The notes under the pieces are model-generated. The model ran no database searches and was not told where the DNA came from. It was given only the letters and a program-made list of their open reading frames with translations. Of a stretch of 64,000 nucleotides of DNA, positions 18,533 through 26,774 are shown in pieces; the stretch's first letter is position 1; each line of letters starts with the position of its first letter. The translations under genes and the position numbers were made by a program. The DNA is from Psychromonas marina (lineage in GTDB: Bacteria > Pseudomonadota > Gammaproteobacteria > Enterobacterales > Psychromonadaceae), in the NCBI RefSeq assembly GCF_030161115.1, contig NZ_BSPQ01000010.1, positions 1 through 64,000 on the forward strand. The letters are read 5' to 3'.

Positions 18533-19759
18533 CTATTTAAAGGTACGTTTACGCACTTTCTCTAGACGTTTAAGGATGCTATCTAGACGTTCAGGTTTTA
18601 CCATAAACTCTTGGAAACCTTTCATCGCTTCTTTCGCCATTGCAGGGTCTGTATCACGATCAAAGAACTGCGCAGTACCATCCGCACTGTTTAGCATTGC
18701 AACGCCTTTATTAAGAAACTCGTTATCCACCGCTTTGGCTTTGCTGTTTGGTGGAATCTGCAAGAGTGCTTTATTGATGATGGTTTGATTTTCAGGTTGA
18801 GCCATAAATGCTAAGAATTTACGCGCATCAACTTTATTTTTAGCTTTTGATGGAATATGGATAGTATCCATCGGTGCATCTTCTGCCATGCCCACTTCTG
18901 GGTTAATCACTGGGAACTGCATAAACGCCATTTTACCTTCCAGTTCAGCTGGGAAGTTAGGTGTTATAAAGTTACCAATTAGGTACATCGCCGCTTCACC
19001 ACGGTATAAGAAGGGTTGCGCTTCTTGCCAAGAGTAGGTGGCATGGTTCTCTAGGTAATAACCTGGTTCAACCATCTGTTTCCATGTTTCGAATGTTTTC
19101 TTAACGCGTGCGTCAGTGTAAGGCACTTTGCCGTCCATCAGATCCATATGGAAAGCTAAACCATTTACACGTAAGTTAATATAATCAAACCAACCTGCTG
19201 TGGTCCAAAGGTATTTGGTACCGATACTCACGGGGGCAATATTATTCTTTTTCAGTGTTGCGCTGGCAGCAAGTAGTTCATCCCATGTTTTAGGCTCGCT
19301 AATACCAAACTTATCGAAAATATCCTTACGGTAGTAAATGCCCCATTGGTAGTAGGTGTAAGGCACACCCCATTGTTTACCATCAACCGTCATCGCAGGT
19401 TTGGAACTGACGAAATCTTGATGTAATTCATTATCATCCCACACGTCTGTTACATCTTCGAATAAGCCTCGGTCAACGAATGCTTTCATACGATTACCTG
19501 CATACCAGAAAACAACATCTGGTGGCGAAGTCACTAACCAGTTACGAATCGTGGTTTTATAACCCTCATGGTCATAAAGGTTATAGGTCACTTTAATATC
19601 AGGGTTTTGCTTTTCGAATGCCGTTATAATTTCGGCAAAGGCTGCTTTAGGCGCGGGATCAGAAGCATCTGAGTTAATGATCAGCTCTCCTGCATATGAC
19701 ATTGATGACAACGTTACTGAAAGAGCACTTGCAGCCAATAGAGTTTGTAATTTTTTCAT
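18533..19759 (-). CDS. ABC transporter periplasmic sugar-binding protein
   Basis: This 408-residue extracellular solute-binding protein family 1 member has a clear signal peptide: MKK, a hydrophobic stretch, and SYA with cleavage after about residue 23. The mature part begins ELIINSDASDP and carries the family's repeated W/Y-rich ligand-site segments (VVFWYAGNRMK, VPYTYYQWGIYYRKD, WFDYINLRVNG). It lacks a lipobox cysteine, so it is probably soluble in the periplasm. AAGGAAAC precedes the ATG. It is the last gene of the three-gene transporter operon, 46 bp behind the second permease. Family members bind oligosaccharides or sugar-polyol conjugates; with two alpha-galactosidases nearby an alpha-galactoside is the likely ligand (inference). 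Confidence 0.93.
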   Translation of the reverse strand: MKKLQTLLAASALSVTLSSMSYAGELIINSDASDPAPKAAFAEIITAFEKQNPDIKVTYNLYDHEGYKTTIRNWLVTSPPDVVFWYAGNRMKAFVDRGLFEDVTDVWDDNELHQDFVSSKPAMTVDGKQWGVPYTYYQWGIYYRKDIFDKFGISEPKTWDELLAASATLKKNNIAPVSIGTKYLWTTAGWFDYINLRVNGLAFHMDLMDGKVPYTDARVKKTFETWKQMVEPGYYLENHATYSWQEAQPFLYRGEAAMYLIGNFITPNFPAELEGKMAFMQFPVINPEVGMAEDAPMDTIHIPSKAKNKVDARKFLAFMAQPENQTIINKALLQIPPNSKAKAVDNEFLNKGVAMLNSADGTAQFFDRDTDPAMAKEAMKGFQEFMVKPERLDSILKRLEKVRKRTFK

Positions 19760-19805
19760 ATTGTTTCCTTGTAATTAGTTTTGGGACCAACTTGATCCCT
19801 AACGG

Positions 19806-20657
19806 TTAACCTTTAGTTGCACCTAGTGTTAATCCCGCAATAAAGTGTCGTTGCATTGCGAAAAACAGTGTGACGGGTGGTAATGCTGCGACAACGGCAC
19901 CTGCTGAAATCAGGTTCCATGAAGCAAGCCATTGACCTTGGAGCGAGCTGAGACCTGCAGTTACAGGACGAACAGTGTCGCTTTGCACTAATACCAATGC
20001 CCAGAAATAATCATTCCAGATAAAGGTAAAGACGAGTACCGAAAGTGCCGCAAGTGCAGGACGCACAAGGGGCAGTACGATATGCCAGAAGATTTTAAAT
20101 TCACTCACGCCATCAACACGTGCCGACTCCAGTAACTCATTCGGTAAGCCGACAATAAAGTTACGCATAAAGAGTGTACAAAAACCTGTTTGAAAGGCGA
20201 TATGAAACATAATTAGTCCCATATGCGTGTCGTATAAGCCTAAGCTAATCGTTAAATCACGCACTGGAATCATCAATATTTGAAAAGGAACAAAGTTGCC
20301 ACCAATAAATATAGCAAGCATCCAAATGTTAGCCTTGAATTTGTATTTAGCTAAAGCAAACCCTGCCAATGTTGATAACGCCACCGCACCCATCACAGCA
20401 GGAATCGTTATTAAGATTGAATTGAGTAGGTATTGTCCCATCTCTGTTGATTGGAAGACCATCATGTAGTTTTCAATAAAGTTGAAACTTGTTGGCCATC
20501 CCCAATAGTTGCCCTGATTAATATCTTGAATTGAGCGTATTGATGTCATCATTACTGCAGCCAGTGGCATCAGCCATAATAAAATAGTAATCGGTAGTGA
20601 TATACGGTAAGCCACGTTCACAAAACGTGATGAGTTTTTAATTGATTTTGGATACAT
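19806..20657 (-). CDS. ABC transporter permease, MalG-type
   Basis: This 283-residue inner-membrane protein has six predicted membrane segments. Its EAA-type loop is around residues 176-200 (LLESARVDGVSEFKIFWHIV), where it contacts the ATPase. Its ATG overlaps the stop of the upstream permease gene by one base (TAATG), and its AAGGAG ribosome site lies inside that gene, so the two are translationally coupled. It pairs with the MalF-type permease to form the channel of a carbohydrate importer (CUT1 group). Confidence 0.93.
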   Translation of the reverse strand: MYPKSIKNSSRFVNVAYRISLPITILLWLMPLAAVMMTSIRSIQDINQGNYWGWPTSFNFIENYMMVFQSTEMGQYLLNSILITIPAVMGAVALSTLAGFALAKYKFKANIWMLAIFIGGNFVPFQILMIPVRDLTISLGLYDTHMGLIMFHIAFQTGFCTLFMRNFIVGLPNELLESARVDGVSEFKIFWHIVLPLVRPALAALSVLVFTFIWNDYFWALVLVQSDTVRPVTAGLSSLQGQWLASWNLISAGAVVAALPPVTLFFAMQRHFIAGLTLGATKG

Positions 20658-21583
20658 TAGCTTTCACTCCTTAACATACGGGTGAGGAAGTAGGCGATAT
20701 AAACGGCCATGATAAGGAATAGCACTACGGCAACCGCTGCCCCGTAACCCATTCGATAATTAAATATTGATTCTTCATACATCATATAAGCGAGTACCGT
20801 TGAGCTACCCCAAGGTCCGCCAGCTGTCATTGTTGCCACTAAGTCAAATGAACGTAGTGCGCCAATCACGGTGACTACTACTGCAATAAATGTCGCAGGA
20901 GAAAGTTGTGGCAAGATAATGTAACGCAACATTTTTAGCCCTTTTGCGCGATCTAGGCGTGCTGCTTCTATTTGATCCGGACTAAGGCTATTTAAACCTG
21001 TTAGGTAAAGAATCATACAGTAGGCTATTTGTGGCCATAATCCCGCGGCGATAATGCCGTAGGTGACATATTCTTCACTGGATAATAATGCAATGGTTTG
21101 AATCCCAAAAACCTCTAAGATACTGTTTAATAATCCTAGGTTAGGGTCGTAGAACCAGGTGAAAACTAAGCCAATAACCACTTGTGAGATAACAAAAGGA
21201 AAAAAGAACAGTGCTTTTACGAGACGTATCCCACGTACTTCTTGATTTAAAAATAGTGCAATGGCAAGGCCAATTGGTGGGGCCAACATAAACAGTAACA
21301 TCCAGATGATGTTATTTTTCAACGCTATCCAAAAGGTTTCTGAATCAAACAATTCAACGTAATTGCCAAAGCCAACCCAAACTTTATCTCCCATGCCATC
21401 CCAATTATAAAAACTGAGGATAAAGCTACTTATTATTGGGTATAGAACGTATAAGCTGAACAGTAACAAAGCCGGTGCCATAAATAGCCAAGGCGTTAAC
21501 TGCTTAGGAAATCTGCGCCGAGTAATCGGTGGTTTATCTCTTAATTGGTTAGCCCTTAAGGTGGGCGTATTTTGATCCTGCAT
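20657..21583 (-). CDS. ABC transporter permease, MalF-type
   Basis: This 308-residue inner-membrane protein has an N-terminal cytoplasmic stretch followed by six membrane segments. The EAA-type loop reads QIEAARLDRAKGLKMLRYII. GGAG lies six bases before the ATG. It is the first gene of the permease-permease-binding-protein operon and is divergent from the ATPase gene at 22042. The 458-bp gap between them carries three tandem operator-like sites, so uptake genes on both sides are probably controlled together. Confidence 0.93.
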   Translation of the reverse strand: MQDQNTPTLRANQLRDKPPITRRRFPKQLTPWLFMAPALLLFSLYVLYPIISSFILSFYNWDGMGDKVWVGFGNYVELFDSETFWIALKNNIIWMLLFMLAPPIGLAIALFLNQEVRGIRLVKALFFFPFVISQVVIGLVFTWFYDPNLGLLNSILEVFGIQTIALLSSEEYVTYGIIAAGLWPQIAYCMILYLTGLNSLSPDQIEAARLDRAKGLKMLRYIILPQLSPATFIAVVVTVIGALRSFDLVATMTAGGPWGSSTVLAYMMYEESIFNYRMGYGAAVAVVLFLIMAVYIAYFLTRMLRSES

Positions 21584-21888
21584 ATCTGCTCCATTTTTTG
21601 TTTATCAGATAACTCTTTGCTTGGCTATTAGGTGATTGTGTTACCTATGTTTTCGCAATCATTGGCTAATAGATTAGTCGAGAATAACAATAACGTAACA
21701 AATTTACGTTAGTTAGTGTTTGAAATGAGACATAGGCCAACTTATCAGTGTTTTTTGTGATCTTTCTCGATTTTAGTGGGGTTGTGGGTGTATTTGGGCG
21801 ATTATTTGAACTAGTCTATTACCTTGAAAGTGATATTTATGATTTAAAGTGTGTTGGTTTTTAGTTGTTTCTTTGGTTTGTTGTTAAA

Positions 21889-21941
21889 TGTTTGTGAAAA
21901 CAATTTATTGTTCATGAAAACATTTTCTGTTTGTGAAAACA
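21889..21941. promoter_or_regulatory. Three tandem LacI-type operator-like sites between divergent ABC-transporter genes
   Basis: TGTTTGTGAAAACA (21889-21902), TGTTCATGAAAACA (21909-21922) and TGTTTGTGAAAACA (21928-21941) repeat with start spacings of 20 and 19 bp, about two helical turns. Inverted, they read TGTTTTCAnnAACA, close to the TGTTTTCGnAAACA sites at 14572 and 14693. They lie about 100 bp before the ATPase start. The remaining 21584-21888 shows no gene. Confidence 0.65.
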
Positions 21942-22041
21942 ATAACATCCACTATGATGGAATAATTGCTTATATGAGCAGAAAGACTGAGTTAACTACC
22001 TTTAAAAACGTTAAAAATTTAAACTGAAAAGGATATTATTC

Positions 22042-23169
22042 ATGGCTGCAATTTCATTACATAAAGTGGTAAAGCGTTTTGGAGAGGTTGAGACCATCCA
22101 CGGTATTGATTTAGATATAAAGGATGGTGAGTTTACCGTCTTTGTTGGTCCGTCTGGCTGTGGTAAGTCGACTCTGCTGCGCCTGATTGCGGGTTTGGAA
22201 GAGATTACAGATGGTACCATTTCAATTGGAGATGTTGATGTTAGCCATGCAGAACCAGGCGATCGCGGTGTTGCAATGGTATTTCAATCCTATGCGCTTT
22301 ATCCACATATGACCGTGGAAGAAAATATGGGCTTTGGTTTAAAGATGGCAGATGTGGAGCCGAGTAAAATTAAAAAACAGGTAAAACATGCGAGTGACGT
22401 GTTACAACTTGGTCCTTTATTATCTCGTAAACCGAAAGAGCTTTCTGGTGGGCAGCGCCAGCGTGTTGCAATCGGGCGTGCCATTGTGCGTGACCCTGAA
22501 GTGTTCTTATTCGATGAGCCACTTTCTAACTTAGATGCAGAGTTGCGTGTAGAGATGCGCTTACAGATAGCCAATCTGCATTCACACCTCGGCAATACCA
22601 TGGTTTATGTGACCCATGATCAGGTCGAAGCGATGACATTAGCAGATCGGATTGTTATTTTGCGAGACGGTAGAGTTGAGCAAGTTGGCACGCCGATGGA
22701 TCTTTATTACAAACCGGGTAATAAATTTGTAGCTGGTTTTATCGGCTCACCAAAAATGAATTTTATCGATGCGATAGCGACTGATATTGATGGTTTTCAA
22801 GTAAGTTTGACGTTACCCGATGGGCAAAATGTTAGCCTCAATATAAATGTAGATACATGCAAAAAAGGTGACAAGATTAAATTAGGTATTCGACCAGAGC
22901 ATATTCAGTTAGTGAGCGGCGAATCAAATGCATTAACACTATCATTTCATGCCGATAATGTAGAACGTCTAGGTAATAGCACCTATCTATTTGGTCATTA
23001 TCAAAATTTTGATGGTTTTAAAGTGCATATTCCTTCGGATCAACAAGTGAAGCGCGGGGATAATATGGACTTGTATATTGAAGAAGATAATCTGCACCTA
23101 TTTGATGAGCAAGGTTTATCAATAAGAGACTATGACAGTATTGTTGCCATTAAAGAGTTTTGCGGTTAA
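22042..23169 (+). CDS. ABC transporter ATP-binding protein, UgpC/MsmK/MalK type
   Basis: This 375-residue ATPase of a carbohydrate importer has Walker A GPSGCGKST (36-44), Q-loop VFQSYALYPHM, signature LSGGQRQ (134-140), Walker B VFLFDEP (154-160) and an H-loop in VYVTHDQVEA. The C-terminal ~140 residues form the TOBE-type regulatory domain typical of MalK/UgpC (GIRPEHIQL is visible). AAGGAT lies before the ATG. It is divergent from the permease operon and is the only ATPase in the window, so it most likely energises that importer; such ATPases can serve several importers. Confidence 0.94.
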   Translation: MAAISLHKVVKRFGEVETIHGIDLDIKDGEFTVFVGPSGCGKSTLLRLIAGLEEITDGTISIGDVDVSHAEPGDRGVAMVFQSYALYPHMTVEENMGFGLKMADVEPSKIKKQVKHASDVLQLGPLLSRKPKELSGGQRQRVAIGRAIVRDPEVFLFDEPLSNLDAELRVEMRLQIANLHSHLGNTMVYVTHDQVEAMTLADRIVILRDGRVEQVGTPMDLYYKPGNKFVAGFIGSPKMNFIDAIATDIDGFQVSLTLPDGQNVSLNINVDTCKKGDKIKLGIRPEHIQLVSGESNALTLSFHADNVERLGNSTYLFGHYQNFDGFKVHIPSDQQVKRGDNMDLYIEEDNLHLFDEQGLSIRDYDSIVAIKEFCG

Positions 23170-23195
23170 CGCGTCGATTTTATCGCCATACCGCG

Positions 23196-23236
23196 AGCAT
23201 GTTAGTTGATCAAAATTAAACTAGCATGCTTTTTTT
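23196..23236 (+). terminator. Rho-independent terminator of the ABC ATPase gene
   Basis: AGCATGTTAGTT / AACTAGCATGCT pairs over 12 bp with one wobble and is followed by seven T residues, starting 27 bp after the stop codon. Confidence 0.85.
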
Positions 23237-23263
23237 GTTTGTGAGGGTATAAAAATGCCTATT

Positions 23264-23635
23264 TTATCCACATTTCATTTCACAAAAAGTTCTTTCGAAA
23301 ACCCCTTGTTCATTGTACTTAGAGGTACCTGTTAACTTCACATAGATGACTACCCTATCTTTACGCACGATATGCAGCGGTACACTGTTAACAAAACCAT
23401 AATCTTTAAGGCAGGGAAAATTATTTTGTACTTTCATCAAAGATTCTCTATCAAGAAATTCAACAAAGTGTTTTCCTATTACTTCGCCTCTCTCATAACC
23501 TGTGGCTTTTAACCAACCAGGGCTGACATCTATAATCGTGCCACTTAAGTCTAATGAATGCACAATACGTTGATCGCTAGATAAGTCCATACAATGCGTT
23601 CTTGTATTGATTAGTTGTAATTTATCCATGTCCAT
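23264..23635 (-). CDS. Small single-PAS-domain protein
   Basis: This 123-residue protein consists almost only of one PAS fold: SLDLSGTIIDVSPGWLKATGYERGEVIGKHFVEFL, a central helix, then paired strands ending GVFERTFCEMKCG. There is no output domain, membrane segment or kinase part, so it would act as a free sensor or partner of another protein. AGGG lies seven bases before the ATG at 23635. It is divergent from the aldehyde dehydrogenase gene and close to a PAS-containing kinase, so a regulatory role in that module is possible but unproven. Ligand unknown. Confidence 0.8.
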   Translation of the reverse strand: MDMDKLQLINTRTHCMDLSSDQRIVHSLDLSGTIIDVSPGWLKATGYERGEVIGKHFVEFLDRESLMKVQNNFPCLKDYGFVNSVPLHIVRKDRVVIYVKLTGTSKYNEQGVFERTFCEMKCG

Positions 23636-23884
23636 ATGACGCCCTAAAATTGTTTATGAAACCTATATTATTATAGATACTTTCTGCCAGTATGGCTTGT
23701 CCTCCTATCTGATTTTTTAAATTTATTACCGACTTTTTCTCCTACTAAAGTATGAGTTTTTTCATGCTGATGGTGCATGGTGCACTGATGCTTAATAACG
23801 CTAATATAAACCTCGTAAATACTGACGCACATCCAAATAACTAGGCAGGTAGAAACTATCGGCCAACTATTTAAGAGGTTAATT

Positions 23885-25405
23885 ATGATCTATGCAAATC
23901 CAGGCAGTGCAGGCGCTATTGTTACTTTTAAACAAAGATATGAAAACTTTATCGGTGGGCAATGGGTCGCTCCAGTGAAAGGAAACTATTTTGACAATAC
24001 GACCCCTGTTACGGGTGAAGTGTTTTGTCAAATTCCGCGTTCCACTGCTGAAGATATCGATTTAGCACTTGATGCTGCACATGCTGCAAAAGATGCGTGG
24101 GGTAGAAGTTCTGTACAGGAACGTTCAAATATATTATTGAAAATTGCGGATCGTATTGACGAAAACTTGGAGCTGCTTGCGGTTGCTGATACGTGGGATA
24201 ATGGCAAACCCGTGCGTGAAACGCTGGCGGCAGATGTGCCCTTAAGCTCAGATCATTTTAGATATTATGCTGGCTGTATTCGTGCTCAAGAAGGAACTTT
24301 ATCGCAGATAGATAATGATACCGTTGCTTATCATTTTCATGAACCGCTTGGCGTTGTAGGTCAGATTATCCCTTGGAATTTCCCGTTATTAATGGCTGCT
24401 TGGAAGCTCGCTCCCGCGTTAGCTGCAGGTAACTGTATTGTCTTAAAACCAGCGGAACAAACACCTGCGAGCATTTTAGTGTTGATGGAACTGATCGCTG
24501 ATCTGTTACCTGCTGGGGTGTTAAATGTCGTCAATGGTTTTGGTAAAGAAGCGGGTGAAGCACTCGCGACCAGCAAACGTATTGCTAAAATCGCCTTTAC
24601 CGGTTCAACACCGGTGGGTGAGCATATTCTAAAATGTGCAGCTGAGAACCTGATCCCCTCTACGGTGGAATTAGGTGGTAAATCAGCGAATGTCTTCTTT
24701 AGTGATATCGTACAACATGAAGATGATTACCTTGATAAATGTGCAGAGGGCTTTGCATTAGGTTTCTTTAACCAAGGTGAAGTTTGTACCTGTCCATCGC
24801 GTGCTTTGATCCAGGAAGATATTTTTGATCAGTTCATGGAACGTGTCATAGAAAAAGCACGTAATATTGTGCGTGGTAATCCACTTGATAGTGAAGTAAT
24901 GGTCGGTGCTCAAGCTTCCAAACAACAGTTCGATAAGATAATGAGCTACTTAGAAATCGGTAAAGAAGAGGGCGCTAAAGTACTTACAGGTGGCGCGCAA
25001 GAGGTGCTTGATGACTCACTTAATGATGGTTTTTATATCCAACCGACCATCATGCAGGGGGATAACTCAATGCGTATTTTCCAAGAAGAGATTTTTGGTC
25101 CGGTTATCGCGGTAACGACTTTTAAAGATGAAGCGCAAGCGTTAGAGATTGCCAACGACAGTGCTTATGGCTTAGGCGCGGGTGTTTGGTCGCGTGACGC
25201 AAACCTTGCTTATCGAATGGGACGAGGCATTCAAGCTGGACGTGTTTGGACTAACTGTTACCATCTGTACCCTGCGCATGCTGCCTTTGGGGGATATAAA
25301 GCCTCAGGTATTGGTCGTGAAACACATAAGATGATGCTTGATCATTATCAGCAGACGAAGAACTTATTAGTAAGCTACAGCACATCACCATTGGGTTTCT
25401 TTTAA
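23885..25405 (+). CDS. aldB: NAD(P)+-dependent aldehyde dehydrogenase, AldB/ExaC-type
   Basis: This 506-residue member of the acetaldehyde dehydrogenase branch oxidises acetaldehyde and similar short aldehydes to acids. The substrate-channel and cofactor motifs are intact: [28 protein letters not shown], the general base Glu in VELGGKSAN, and the catalytic Cys in [11 protein letters not shown]. The N-terminal [24 protein letters not shown] and the C-terminal [16 protein letters not shown] are typical of AldB. AAGAGG precedes the ATG. It is followed by a terminator and then by a sensor-kinase pair of the kind found near ethanol/acetaldehyde oxidation genes in Pseudomonas. Confidence 0.92.
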   Translation: MIYANPGSAGAIVTFKQRYENFIGGQWVAPVKGNYFDNTTPVTGEVFCQIPRSTAEDIDLALDAAHAAKDAWGRSSVQERSNILLKIADRIDENLELLAVADTWDNGKPVRETLAADVPLSSDHFRYYAGCIRAQEGTLSQIDNDTVAYHFHEPLGVVGQIIPWNFPLLMAAWKLAPALAAGNCIVLKPAEQTPASILVLMELIADLLPAGVLNVVNGFGKEAGEALATSKRIAKIAFTGSTPVGEHILKCAAENLIPSTVELGGKSANVFFSDIVQHEDDYLDKCAEGFALGFFNQGEVCTCPSRALIQEDIFDQFMERVIEKARNIVRGNPLDSEVMVGAQASKQQFDKIMSYLEIGKEEGAKVLTGGAQEVLDDSLNDGFYIQPTIMQGDNSMRIFQEEIFGPVIAVTTFKDEAQALEIANDSAYGLGAGVWSRDANLAYRMGRGIQAGRVWTNCYHLYPAHAAFGGYKASGIGRETHKMMLDHYQQTKNLLVSYSTSPLGFF

Positions 25406-25424
25406 ACAATAATTAAAGGGCTGG

Positions 25425-25465
25425 AAGGCTTAAGGTTTGAAGCATCTAGCTTTCAAGCCTTTTTT
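25425..25465 (+). terminator. Rho-independent terminator after aldB
   Basis: AAGGCTT / AAGCCTT forms the outer stem, an inner GAAGC / GCTTT stem strengthens it, and six T residues follow. The preceding GGCTGGAAGGCTT also occurs in inverted form at 12370-12390, so this terminator sits in a dispersed extragenic repeat. Confidence 0.75.
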
Positions 25466-25601
25466 CTTTACAACCTTCTGCTTTTTCTCTTTTAAAACCT
25501 CTGTCCCTGACACATTATCTATTTTCTATATTTGTTATTGTTTTTGTCACAATTTTTTGAAATTTACTGTTAAGCAAATCAGTTCAAAAATAGGGTAAAG
25601 C

Positions 25602-26774
25602 ATGAGCAATATTAAAACCATCACCGCACTTAGCAATTTAATCGATGCACAACTTGCCTGTGAAGATATTCATCAGCAACTTAACAACCCTGATATTGGC
25701 TTTATCCTCTTTTATTGCTCCTCTGCCTACTCATTAAATACGTTATCAAAGTCGATGCAGCACCTATTTAGTGATGTTAAAGTGGTTGGTTGTACTACCG
25801 CAGGTGAGGTGAGCCATGATGGCAATCAGGCACACTCGATTGTTGCTATCGGCTTTTCAGCAAGCTATTTTTCTATTAGTGCAGAATTGGTTGAATCGAT
25901 GGCTGAATTTGATCTGCTTGAAGCACAGCAAACGATTAATAGACTCAGTGAACAGTGCAATTCCAAAAGCTTATCTACACAGGTAAATACACAATCTAAT
26001 TTACAGTCAGATAAAACCTTTCTACTCACTTTGCTGGATGGTCTCTCTTTTGAAGAGGAACATTTTTTAGCGGCTTTAAACTCTGCTGCAGCGGGCATTT
26101 CTCATTTTGGTGGCTCTGCAGGTGGAGATGATGATCTTATCAATACCCACGTTTATTATGATGGTCAGTTTTTCCAGCAAGCTGCTGTTGTGATTATGGT
26201 GAGCAGCAGCTTCTCCTTTGAGGTGTTTAGTTGCGATCATATTAATCAACCCAAAGATAAGTTGGTGGTTACCGAGGTTGATGCGCATAGCCGTACTGTC
26301 TATGAACTCAATGCAGAGCCCGCAGCACAAGAGTATGCGCGGCTATTGAATTTGGATATTAAGGATCTCTGTCCGACGGTATTTGCACTTAATCCACTCG
26401 CAGTAAAAGTGGGTGGGCAATATTATATTCGTGCGATTCAAAAGGTAAACCCAGCTGACTTAAGCTTAACGTTTTATTGCGCCGTAGATGTTGGCATCGT
26501 ATTAACGGTGGTAGAGATGGGCGATATTTTTGGGACACTGACCGACAAACTCGCACAGCTTACTTTACGTTATGGAAAACCACAATTAGTGCTGGCATGT
26601 GATTGCGTATTAAGGCGTTTAGAGATCGATCATAAAAACCTTCATCATCAAGCACAGGCGTTAAATCGTGAATATCAGATAGCAGGGTTTAATAGCTATG
26701 GTGAACATATCAATGGCATCCATCTTAACCAAACCTTTAGTGGTGTTTATATCGCAGGAGATGGGGATGAGTGA
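25602..26774 (+). CDS. FIST-domain sensor protein (NosP-like)
   Basis: This 390-residue cytoplasmic protein has an N-terminal FIST domain (about 25-240, with VVGCTTAGEVS and a GGSAGGDDDL turn) and a FIST_C domain (about 245-370, with FALNPLAVKVGGQYYIRAI). It has no membrane segment. In Pseudomonas, Shewanella and Vibrio, NosP proteins of this architecture bind heme and nitric oxide and control a co-encoded hybrid histidine kinase. The same arrangement is seen here: the stop overlaps the start of a kinase gene. AGGGTAAAGC lies before the ATG. Heme/NO binding is family knowledge, not shown by these residues; other FIST proteins are thought to sense small molecules such as amino acids. Confidence 0.85.
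   Translation: MSNIKTITALSNLIDAQLACEDIHQQLNNPDIGFILFYCSSAYSLNTLSKSMQHLFSDVKVVGCTTAGEVSHDGNQAHSIVAIGFSASYFSISAELVESMAEFDLLEAQQTINRLSEQCNSKSLSTQVNTQSNLQSDKTFLLTLLDGLSFEEEHFLAALNSAAAGISHFGGSAGGDDDLINTHVYYDGQFFQQAAVVIMVSSSFSFEVFSCDHINQPKDKLVVTEVDAHSRTVYELNAEPAAQEYARLLNLDIKDLCPTVFALNPLAVKVGGQYYIRAIQKVNPADLSLTFYCAVDVGIVLTVVEMGDIFGTLTDKLAQLTLRYGKPQLVLACDCVLRRLEIDHKNLHHQAQALNREYQIAGFNSYGEHINGIHLNQTFSGVYIAGDGDE

Noticed and set aside
23760-23800. Sigma-54-like GG/GC pattern upstream of aldB
   Set aside because: The spacing and flanking bases do not fit TGGCAC-N5-TTGC well, and the repeated TGGTGCA may be chance.
26698-26766. Longer start for the hybrid kinase inside the FIST gene
   Set aside because: The AGGAG at 26756-26760 fits ATG 26767, and the extra residues are simply the FIST gene in another frame.
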